14,464 nucleotides of DNA from DASZMJ01 sp035551935. GTDB taxonomy: Bacteria > Planctomycetota > Planctomycetia > Isosphaerales > Isosphaeraceae. Position numbers and translations under genes: made by a program. The stretch covers positions 1-14,464 of the forward strand of contig DASZMJ010000045.1 in the NCBI GenBank assembly GCA_035551935.1. The letters are read 5' to 3'. Below are positions 1 to 7,999 of this stretch, one piece after another. Position 1 is the first letter of the stretch; every line of letters starts with the position of its first letter. The notes under the pieces were generated by a model that searched no databases, was not told the DNA's origin, and was given only the letters and a program-made list of their open reading frames with translations.

Positions 1-122
1 TTATCGGATCGCGCCTTCTTTTCGAGATTAAAGGGGTGATGATTTCGGGTCGCGGGCGCCATCGTCGACGCCCGCGGCCGTTCCAGGCCCCGCTCTTGTC
101 CCGCAACCGGGAGACTCCGCCG

Positions 123-1253
123 ATGTCCAGCTCCAAGGCCAGGTCGCAGCTCTCCGCCGCCCAGCTCGCCGCCCGCCGCGCCAACGCCCTGCTCTCGACC
201 GGCCCGCGCACGCCCGAAGGCAAGGCCATCGCGTCCATGAACGCCGTGACGCACGGCCTGTGTACCACCGTGGCGGTCCTGCCCGGCGAGAGCGTCGAGG
301 AGTTCCAGGCCACCCTGGAGGGCTGGGTCCACGAGCTGAAGCCGGCCGATTCGTACGAGCGCGAGCTGGTCTACAACATGGTCTGCGCCTCGATCGCCCT
401 GACCCGCGTCCGCATGGCCGACAACGCCGCCGTCTCCGCCCGCGTCCGCGACGCCGGCGCCGCCTGGGACGACCAGCGTGCGCAGAGCCTCACGGCGCTG
501 ATCGAGTCGATCCACGCCAACAAGACCGAGGCGCACGAGGCGCTCTTGCGCCGCGGCGACGGCTGCCGCTGGCTGATCGCGCGGTGGAACGAGCTGGCCG
601 CGGCGCTCGATGACGGCGGCCACTGGACGTTCCCGCGGCGCGAGCTGGCGATCCGCCTGCTCGGCCTGCATCCCGGCGCCACGAGCGACCCGACGGTCCA
701 GCTCCTCCACGGCCTGGGCCGGGCGCTGGAGGCCGAACTGGGCATCAACGAGACGGAGCACGCCCCGAACCAGCAGAGCTTCGGCCCCGACGTGATCCAC
801 AACACAAACCCTCGCGAGGAGTTGCGCGCGATCGTGGCCGACGAGCTGGAGGCGTTGGAGGCGCTGCGGCCGGCGCTGGAGGCGGCCGACGCGGCCGATC
901 GCGAGGCGGCGATCGCGGCCTCGTATGTGGATACGACGGATGATGGGATGCGTCGGCACCGCTACTTGCAGGACCACCTGCGCACGCTCCGGCAGCTCTC
1001 GGCGTCGCTGATCGCCAGCAAGAAGGCCCGGCACACGCCGCGGCCGGGCGCCGTCGCCGTGCCCGCCCCCGTGGCGCGGCCGACCCCGATGCCGGCGGAG
1101 GCGCCGGTACGGAACGAATCGAAGAATGACGCAAACCTTTATTCCGAGACGATTTCTGATGCGTATCCCGTCTCAGGGCCGACGCGGCTGGTGTCGAAGC
1201 TGTTCGCCGCCTGGGCGCCGCGGCCGGCGACGGCCCTTCCCGGGGTCGTTTGA
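123..1253 (+). CDS. Conserved protein of unknown function with N-terminal RANA/STGPRTPEGK motif
   Basis: Encodes 376 residues from the ATG at 123. An in-frame start exists upstream at 36/39, but the residues it would add are Arg/Pro-rich and look non-coding, while 123 is preceded by a GGGAGA-type ribosome site. The N-terminus carries RRANALLSTGPRTPEGK followed by NAVTHGL, a signature I recognise from many planctomycete and acidobacterial proteins of unknown role, where it reads as 'N..STGPRT..GK...N...HGL'. The middle is largely helical and Ala/Glu/Arg-rich (about residues 80-320). The C-terminal 60 residues are Pro/Ala-rich and probably disordered. There is no signal peptide or membrane segment, so it is probably cytoplasmic. 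It stands alone on the plus strand, with a repeat-filled gap behind it. I cannot assign a function. Confidence 0.8.
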   Translation: MSSSKARSQLSAAQLAARRANALLSTGPRTPEGKAIASMNAVTHGLCTTVAVLPGESVEEFQATLEGWVHELKPADSYERELVYNMVCASIALTRVRMADNAAVSARVRDAGAAWDDQRAQSLTALIESIHANKTEAHEALLRRGDGCRWLIARWNELAAALDDGGHWTFPRRELAIRLLGLHPGATSDPTVQLLHGLGRALEAELGINETEHAPNQQSFGPDVIHNTNPREELRAIVADELEALEALRPALEAADAADREAAIAASYVDTTDDGMRRHRYLQDHLRTLRQLSASLIASKKARHTPRPGAVAVPAPVARPTPMPAEAPVRNESKNDANLYSETISDAYPVSGPTRLVSKLFAAWAPRPATALPGVV

Positions 1254-1333
1254 GGCCCATTACGGGCCCTCGGACGACCGTCATGCATCAGCGAAGGCCG
1301 ATCCGAACGGGTCGGCGACGTCCGGGGTGCGTC

Positions 1334-1368
1334 TTCGTCGCAGGCACGCTCCGCGTGCCGTCCGCCGA
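1334..1368 (-). repeat. Palindromic hairpin repeat, copy A (inverted)
   Basis: Inverted copy of the unit seen at 1390-1424 and 1434-1465. The core is a perfect hairpin, GGCACGC-GGA-GCGTGCC, flanked by conserved CGGAC and TGCGACGA. With copy B it forms an inverted pair (about 35-base arms, one mismatch, roughly 21-base spacer), a layout like a REPIN. Confidence 0.85.
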
Positions 1369-1389
1369 CACCAAAGAGGCTGTTGTGGA

Positions 1390-1424
1390 TCGGCGGACGG
1401 CACGCGGAGCGTGCCTGCGACGAG
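1390..1424 (+). repeat. Palindromic hairpin repeat, copy B
   Basis: Direct-orientation copy of the 30-base unit with the GGCACGC-GGA-GCGTGCC hairpin. It is the second arm of the inverted pair with copy A and lies about 10 bases before copy C. Confidence 0.85.
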
Positions 1425-1433
1425 GAAGAGAAT

Positions 1434-1465
1434 GCGGACGGCACGCGGAGCGTGCCTGCGACGAA
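1434..1465 (+). repeat. Palindromic hairpin repeat, copy C
   Basis: Third copy, in tandem with copy B and identical to it over the 30-base core. Read in one frame it gives ADGTRSVPAT, which explains the repeat-like peptides found in spurious open frames here. Confidence 0.85.
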
Positions 1466-1592
1466 GAGGGGGACTGGATCCTTGAAGGATCGCGGGTCGC
1501 GGGCGAATGCATCAAGGGCTGGATTCGGCGCGGCCGGGCGGGGATGCTGGAACGGTCCCGCGCCGCGACCGGGCCGACATTGGGGCAACCGC

Positions 1593-2372
1593 ATGATCGT
1601 GCTGACCGACGTGACCCAGCATTACGGCATCCGGCCCGTCCTCTCGGGCATCAGCCTGACCGTCGAGCGCGGCGAGCTGGTCGTCGTGCTCGGGCCCAAC
1701 GGCATGGGCAAGAGCACCTTGCTGGGCGTGATGGCCGGCGTGCTCGCGCCGCAGCGGGGGACGGTCGAGATCAACGGCATGAGGCGGCGCGGGAGCGTGG
1801 CCGAGGAGCTCGAGATCCGCAAGACGGCGGTCTACCTGCCCGACAAGCCGTGGCTGCCCGGCAACCGCACCGGCCGCGAGTTCCTCCTGGGCGTCGGCCG
1901 GCTCTACGACATCCCCGACGACCGCCTGATGGACCACGCCGACCGCCTGCTCAACCTCTTCGAGCTGACCGAGAAGGCCGACTCGCCGATCCGGGGGTAT
2001 TCCAGCGGCCAGCAGAAGAAGGCGGCCATCTGCTCGGCCCTGATGGCCGAGGCGCCGGTCTACTTCCTCGACGAGCCGTTCTCCGGCGGCCTCGACCCCT
2101 CCGGCCTGCTGGCCTTGAAGCGGGTCCTCCGTCAGCTCGTCATCCGGCGGCGGACGACGGTGGTCCTGACCAGCCCGGTGCCCGAGCTGGTCGAGGAGAT
2201 CGCCGACCGGGTCATCATCCTGCACCGGGGCGAGGTCCTGGCCTTCGACACCGTCGATGGGCTCCGCCGCTCGGCCAACAGCCGGGGGTCGCTGGGCCAG
2301 GTGCTCGAGAACCTGATCTATCCCGAGACGAAGCGGAACCTGGAGGAGTACTTCGAGGAGTATTCGCGATGA
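1593..2372 (+). CDS. ABC transporter ATP-binding protein
   Basis: Encodes 259 residues, a full-length single nucleotide-binding domain that would power the membrane partner encoded directly downstream. Walker A is GPNGMGKST (residues 34-42), the signature loop is a variant YSSGQQKK (136-143), and Walker B with D-loop is VYFLDEPFSGGLDP (156-169). The Q-loop region reads YLPDKPWLPGNR (81-92). Where the switch histidine is expected, the sequence is LTSPVPELVEE (192-202), so the usual catalytic His appears to be missing. The start is the ATG at 1593; the open frame continues upstream but only through hairpin repeats. Its stop overlaps the next start as ATGA, so the two are translationally coupled. 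The substrate is unknown. Its position beside a RiPP cluster makes peptide export possible, but it lies on the other strand and has no peptidase domain. Confidence 0.9.
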   Translation: MIVLTDVTQHYGIRPVLSGISLTVERGELVVVLGPNGMGKSTLLGVMAGVLAPQRGTVEINGMRRRGSVAEELEIRKTAVYLPDKPWLPGNRTGREFLLGVGRLYDIPDDRLMDHADRLLNLFELTEKADSPIRGYSSGQQKKAAICSALMAEAPVYFLDEPFSGGLDPSGLLALKRVLRQLVIRRRTTVVLTSPVPELVEEIADRVIILHRGEVLAFDTVDGLRRSANSRGSLGQVLENLIYPETKRNLEEYFEEYSR

Positions 2373-3535
2373 TCCGTCGCCTCCGCGTCATCCTGCCGCC
2401 GGACTGGGCGATCGTCTCATTCGCGATCGTGATCGTCCTGGTCTCGCTCCCCGAGATCGTCGCCGCGCGGAACGGCCTGGCGCCGCCGCCGCAGGTCAAG
2501 GCGCCGCGGCTGCTGCTGCTCGGCGCCGGCCTGGCGGCGCTGGGGGCCTTCCGCGTCGTCGGCTTCCACCCGTCCTACCGCCAGGGATACCGCCGCTGGC
2601 TCGAGATGACCCCCTGGCGGCTCGGCCAGCCGTTGCCGGTCGGGCCGATCCACCTGGTCTGGGAGGACGCGGTGATCCTGTCGGCGATGATCGGGCCGTC
2701 GTGGTACCTCGGCGACGCCCACCCGCTCGGCCTGCTGGCGATCTTCCTGGCGTCGTACCTGTTCTGCCTCGCGGGCACGTTCCCGACGACCGGGGCGTCG
2801 GCCTACTCCTGGGCCGTCCTGTTCGGCCTCGGGGGCGTCGCGCGCCTGAACCCGTGGCCGGAGTACGCGGCGGGGGCCGCGATCGCGCTCTACGTCGTGG
2901 CCTGGCTGGGCCTGCGGCGGTCGCTCGGCCGGTTCCCCTGGCCGCCGCCGGCGGAATTGCCCCAGGGCATGCCGAAGCTCGCGGCCTCGACCGATCCCGA
3001 GCCGTCGTCGAATTCGCGACTGCTCGGCTGGCCGTCCGACCGACTGAGCCCGAAGATCGACCAGGGCCTCCGGCTCGGCGCCGTCGCCGCCGTGCTGTCG
3101 AGCCTCCTGGCCGGCTGGTGGGTCTACGCGCTCAGCTCCCTGATCCCGCACCCGGATGCGAGAGATCATCTGGTGTACATGGTCTACGGCTACGGCCTGC
3201 TGTCGATGATCGCGGCCCGGCTGGCGATCTACGTGACCGGCTACGCGCCGCCGATCAGCTTCTGGGGCCGGCTGGCGCGGCTCCGGCCGATCGTCCCCGG
3301 CTACGACCGCGTCCTCGTCGCCCCGCTGGCGGCGCTGGTGCTCGGCGTCCTCGGCCCGATCGAGCTCTACCGGATGGGCGTCTCGTCCGTCGTCGCGCTG
3401 TCGGCGACGCTGGCGTCCGCGCTGCTGGTCACCCTCCTCTCCGGCCCCGGCCTCCGCGAGTGGCACCTGACCGGCCACCATCGCATCGTGCCGGCCCTGA
3501 ACAAGAACAAGAAAGAATTTGTACAGACAAGTTGA
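2369..3535 (+). CDS. ABC transporter permease-like multi-spanning membrane protein
   Basis: Encodes 388 residues, starting at the ATG that overlaps the stop of the ATPase by 4 bases. Hydrophobic stretches suggest 8-10 membrane helices, near residues 13-31, 46-63, 100-115, 119-138, 143-160, 167-182, 235-256, 268-290, 314-332 and 338-358. Between about 183 and 230 lies a Pro/Ser-rich hydrophilic loop (FPWPPPAELPQG and onward), giving an N-terminal and a C-terminal membrane half. I recognise no specific family motif; the permease role rests on the coupled ATPase gene. The last dozen residues (ALNKNKKEFVQTS) are encoded by unusually A-rich sequence unlike the rest of the gene, suggesting the 3' end was altered where the neighbouring palindrome lies. 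Confidence 0.8.
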   Translation: MIRRLRVILPPDWAIVSFAIVIVLVSLPEIVAARNGLAPPPQVKAPRLLLLGAGLAALGAFRVVGFHPSYRQGYRRWLEMTPWRLGQPLPVGPIHLVWEDAVILSAMIGPSWYLGDAHPLGLLAIFLASYLFCLAGTFPTTGASAYSWAVLFGLGGVARLNPWPEYAAGAAIALYVVAWLGLRRSLGRFPWPPPAELPQGMPKLAASTDPEPSSNSRLLGWPSDRLSPKIDQGLRLGAVAAVLSSLLAGWWVYALSSLIPHPDARDHLVYMVYGYGLLSMIAARLAIYVTGYAPPISFWGRLARLRPIVPGYDRVLVAPLAALVLGVLGPIELYRMGVSSVVALSATLASALLVTLLSGPGLREWHLTGHHRIVPALNKNKKEFVQTS

Positions 3536-3565
3536 TGAAAACTATTTCGTTTATAAGGATTATTT

Positions 3566-3639
3566 TTCGTAGGGTCCGCTCTTGCGGACCTCTTCCATCC
3601 AAGAATGAGGAAGAGGTCCGCAAGAGCGGACCCTCCGAA
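3566..3639. repeat. Large two-arm palindrome (REPIN-like) between convergent genes
   Basis: Arms 3571-3596 and 3609-3634 are perfect inverted copies of 26 bases around a 12-base loop. With one mismatch the pairing extends to 3566 and 3639. Each arm is itself a hairpin (GGTCCGC-TCTT-GCGGACC). It sits between the permease and the sagB-like gene, whose 3' ends face each other, so it probably terminates both transcripts. No T-run follows on either strand. The double-hairpin design also fits a dispersed repeat of the REP/REPIN type, resembling in layout, but not sequence, the repeat at 1334-1465. Confidence 0.85.
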
Positions 3640-3652
3640 GAGCGATTCGGGA

Positions 3653-5080
3653 TCAGGGCCGGCTCCCCAGCAGGAACTCGCCGACCGACGCCTCGTCCTC
3701 GTAGTCCACCCCGGCCGCGCGGGCGAAGAGGTCGGAGTCGCCGCCGCCGAGGCCGCACGGGGCGAGGCCCATCGCGGTCGCGGCGAGATACATGTTCTGA
3801 TAAGCAACACCGACGTGCTTCAACGTGAGCGCATAAGCGATCGACGCGTATTTCCAGGCGAGCCGACGGGGCCGCGCGGCCAGGATCACGACCACCTGGA
3901 CGCGACCGTCGGGGATCGACGCGGAGGCGGCGGCGTCGCGGATGAGGAGGCCGACGTCCTCGGTCCGGCCGCGACGACGGCCGAGCCGGTGGTGGCGGGG
4001 GTCGTGGTGGTAGAGGCCGGGTTCGAGGCCGTCGCAGGCTTGGACGGCGAGATAGAACTCGAGCTCGTAGAGCGACCCGCCCGACGGGTACGGGCGCGGG
4101 GCGACCTCGACCGGGATGGGGCCGCGGGGGGTGTCGAGCACGACCTCGTGGACCGCCTTCGCCCGGGCGACCCGGAAGAGGAACTCGCCGAGCTGCCGGG
4201 CCGACAATGGCCGATCGCCATACTCGCGGATCGACCGGCGGGCCTCGACGACCCGGGCGAGCGGGGGGTCGTCGGCCTCGAGCCGGTCGAGGTCGGGGCG
4301 GAAGAGCTCGACCGTCTCGGCCTCGACGACCGGCCGGAACGCCGGGGCCGGGTCGAGGGCGACTTCGGGCCGATAGGTGGCCCCGGAGGGGGCGTCGGTG
4401 CGTCCCTTGCGGCTCCGGGCGTGGAAGAGGAGGTCGTGGAACTCCCAGGCCCGGAGGGCCACGGGCTCGGCCTCGGGGCCGGCCTCCTGGAGCATGCCCG
4501 CGACGGCCAGCAGCAACAGGAGCGGGGCCGCGGCATCGCCGGGCAAGGTCGTCGAGCGGCCCGGGAGCTCGGCCGGCGTCACCGGCCCGGCCAGGGCCCC
4601 GAGCAGGGCGACGGCGCGGGGGTCGTCGAACAGGACGCGGGCGTGCGACCGGGGCGATTCGAGCACCAGCATGCCCCCCTCGCGGCGGAGGTAGGCGAAC
4701 CGGCAGAGCTGCAACGGCCGGTCGGGGGCGACCCAGAGGCCCGATGGCTCGAGCCGGAACGAGGGCGAGGTCGGCACGAGGGTCGCCAGCCGTCGCCCAT
4801 CGGCGACGACCGATCGGACGAGGAGCCCGCGGCATGCCAGCCGCTGGAGGTGGAAGTACCAACGGCTCAACGCGCCCAGGCCGCCCGATTCGAGGACGGA
4901 GTCGGCCAGCACGCCCTCGTCCTCCCCCGGCGGCTCGAGCCGCCGCAGGGCCGCGACGGCCGGGCCGGCCGTCGCGCGAAAGGTCAGCCGAGCGGTCGGG
5001 CCTTCGACACGGAAGGAGCCGTCCGCGCGCGGGCCGGCGGAGACGCCGTCGCGCCAGGAGAGGCGGGTCGTGGCGGCCAA
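3653..5080 (-). CDS. sagB-like: SagB-type FMN-dependent azoline dehydrogenase (ThcOx)
   Basis: Encodes 475 residues. SagB-type dehydrogenases use FMN to oxidise thiazoline/oxazoline rings in a modified peptide to aromatic thiazoles/oxazoles. Residues 1-270 are the extra N-terminal region typical of SagB proteins (TLRFRAT-like and LQLCRFAYLRR segments). Residues 275-475 are the nitroreductase fold, with RRSIREYGDRPLS (281-293), YPSGGSLYELEFYL (331-344), GLYHHD (355-360) and LAATAMGLAPCGLGGGD (432-448). A Lys-Tyr pair (K410-Y411, in LAWKYAS) matches the pair known to matter in McbC-type enzymes. The start is a TTG supported by GGAGGG seven bases upstream; no ATG lies nearby in frame. It follows the cyclodehydratase gene by 42 bases, making it the last gene of the operon. 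Confidence 0.92.
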   Translation of the reverse strand: MAATTRLSWRDGVSAGPRADGSFRVEGPTARLTFRATAGPAVAALRRLEPPGEDEGVLADSVLESGGLGALSRWYFHLQRLACRGLLVRSVVADGRRLATLVPTSPSFRLEPSGLWVAPDRPLQLCRFAYLRREGGMLVLESPRSHARVLFDDPRAVALLGALAGPVTPAELPGRSTTLPGDAAAPLLLLLAVAGMLQEAGPEAEPVALRAWEFHDLLFHARSRKGRTDAPSGATYRPEVALDPAPAFRPVVEAETVELFRPDLDRLEADDPPLARVVEARRSIREYGDRPLSARQLGEFLFRVARAKAVHEVVLDTPRGPIPVEVAPRPYPSGGSLYELEFYLAVQACDGLEPGLYHHDPRHHRLGRRRGRTEDVGLLIRDAAASASIPDGRVQVVVILAARPRRLAWKYASIAYALTLKHVGVAYQNMYLAATAMGLAPCGLGGGDSDLFARAAGVDYEDEASVGEFLLGSRP

Positions 5081-5087
5081 GGGTCGT

Positions 5088-5093
5088 CCCTCC
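5088..5093 (-). promoter_or_regulatory. Ribosome binding site deciding a TTG start
   Basis: GGAGGG on the minus strand, seven bases before the TTG at 5080. It is the main reason to accept TTG as the start of the dehydrogenase, because the first internal ATG is far inside the conserved N-terminal region. Confidence 0.75.
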
Positions 5094-5122
5094 GGGGGGG
5101 CATCGTCGCGCGAGTCACGGGC

Positions 5123-7384
<2,262 letters not shown>

Positions 7385-7439
7385 GGGCGCACGGGCTCGC
7401 GCGGACCTCGGGCCGGTCGGGGCCGGGAATGGAGTCGGA

Positions 7440-7465
7440 GGCCCCGCGCTCCGGCGTGCGGGGCC
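7440..7465. promoter_or_regulatory. Hairpin in the precursor-to-cyclodehydratase gap
   Basis: GGCCCCGC (7440-7447) pairs with GCGGGGCC (7458-7465) around a 10-base loop, with 1-3 further pairs possible outside. It lies in the untranslated stretch just upstream of the cyclodehydratase start. No T-run follows, so it is more likely an attenuator or RNA-stability element than a full terminator. Confidence 0.6.
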
Positions 7466-7487
7466 TTCCCTGCGGATACCTCGAACC

Positions 7488-7509
7488 GCCCCGGCCCGAC
7501 GGCCGGGGC
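7488..7509. promoter_or_regulatory. Strong 9-bp hairpin downstream of the precursor gene
   Basis: GCCCCGGCC (7488-7496) pairs perfectly with GGCCGGGGC (7501-7509) around a CGAC tetraloop. It starts 38 bases after the precursor stop codon, where RiPP operons often carry a partial terminator that keeps precursor mRNA more abundant than enzyme mRNA. The regulatory role is inferred from position and stability only. Confidence 0.6.
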
Positions 7510-7546
7510 CGGGCGCCGGGCCGGTCCACGGCAACGGACGTCCCAG

Positions 7547-7876
7547 TTACATCAGGTCGCAGCCGCAACGGCCGCAGCGCCCGCAGCCGCAGCGCCCGCA
7601 CATCCCGCAGATGCCCGAGAACGAGTCGGCGCCCGCCACGGGGCTCAGCTCCTCCTCCGAGAGCTCGGCCGTCGGACTGGCCGGGAGCACGAAGTGGCGG
7701 ACGTCGGGCGTATCCTCGACCACCCGGATCTCGGCCGCGGGCGGCAGTTCCAGGCCGTGTTCCCGCAGGATGGCCCCGGGGTTCGAGAGCAGTCGAGACT
7801 TGAACTCGTCATCCGCCCAGGCCCGGGCGACGATCAGGCCCCATTGCTTCTCCTGAAAGCGTTCCACCTCCGTCAC
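7547..7876 (-). CDS. NHLP-leader TOMM precursor peptide with Cys-rich core
   Basis: Encodes 109 residues from a GTG at 7876, which follows GGGAGGGG at good spacing; the upstream frame (to 7993) has no similar ribosome site. Residues 1-82 match the nitrile-hydratase-like leader peptide (NHLP) pattern: ARAWADDEFKSRLLSNPGAI (17-36), an acidic EIRVVEDTPDVRHFVLP (49-65) and ELSEEELSPVAGA (71-83) before the cleavage zone. The usual Gly-Gly there is Gly-Ala. The core, about residues 84-109, ends in ICGMCGRCGCGRCGRCGCDL plus Met. It has seven Cys (90, 93, 96, 98, 101, 104, 106) and two Ser but little else to modify. These Cys are the expected thiazole sites for the adjacent YcaO and SagB enzymes. Metal binding by the CxxC pairs is an alternative role. 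Confidence 0.92.
   Translation of the reverse strand: MTEVERFQEKQWGLIVARAWADDEFKSRLLSNPGAILREHGLELPPAAEIRVVEDTPDVRHFVLPASPTAELSEEELSPVAGADSFSGICGMCGRCGCGRCGRCGCDLM
7571..7600 (-). repeat. Exact 15-base tandem duplication in the core peptide
   Basis: The 15-mer GCCGCAGCGCCCGCA occurs twice back to back (7571-7585 and 7586-7600), encoding CGRCG-CGRCG (residues 93-102). The perfect identity suggests recent slippage or duplication that lengthened the modifiable core. Confidence 0.95.
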
Positions 7877-7879
7877 GGT

Positions 7880-7887
7880 CCCCTCCC
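7880..7887 (-). promoter_or_regulatory. Ribosome binding site deciding the precursor GTG start
   Basis: GGGAGGGG on the minus strand, three bases before the GTG at 7876, with its AGG core five bases away. It fixes the precursor start at VTEVERF rather than at upstream in-frame codons, and excludes the second GTG four codons in. Confidence 0.75.
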
Positions 7888-7999
7888 TTTGCCCAAGGGC
7901 CCCGGGGGGCATCCGCCGGCCCTGCCCGTTGCGGGACCCGCTCCCCCCACGACCCTCGTGTTGAGAGCACATCACAGACCACCCGGCCGCCATGTCGCT

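Larger units (their letters stand above)
1254..1592. other. Intergenic gap carrying hairpin repeats
   Basis: This 339-base gap lies between the conserved protein and the ABC ATPase. It contains three copies of a 30-base palindromic repeat (listed separately) and no believable gene. Open frames run through it in several phases, but their translations are just the repeat (ADGTRSVPAT, GTLRVPSA). A weak imperfect hairpin (about 1252-1271, GAGGCCC against GGGCCCTC) lies directly after the upstream stop codon and might end transcription. I see no convincing promoter. Confidence 0.7.

Noticed and set aside
1334..1465. Possible CRISPR array
   Set aside because: There are only three repeats, one inverted, with spacers of unequal length and a strong internal hairpin. 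No cas genes are present.
1250..1592. Upstream extensions of the transporter frames through the repeats
   Set aside because: The added residues are only translated hairpin repeats. The conserved ATPase starts at 1593.
2417..3481. Minus-strand frame opposite the permease
   Set aside because: Arg/Gln/Asp/Gly-rich shadow with no motif. The plus-strand reading has clear membrane helices and is coupled to the ATPase.
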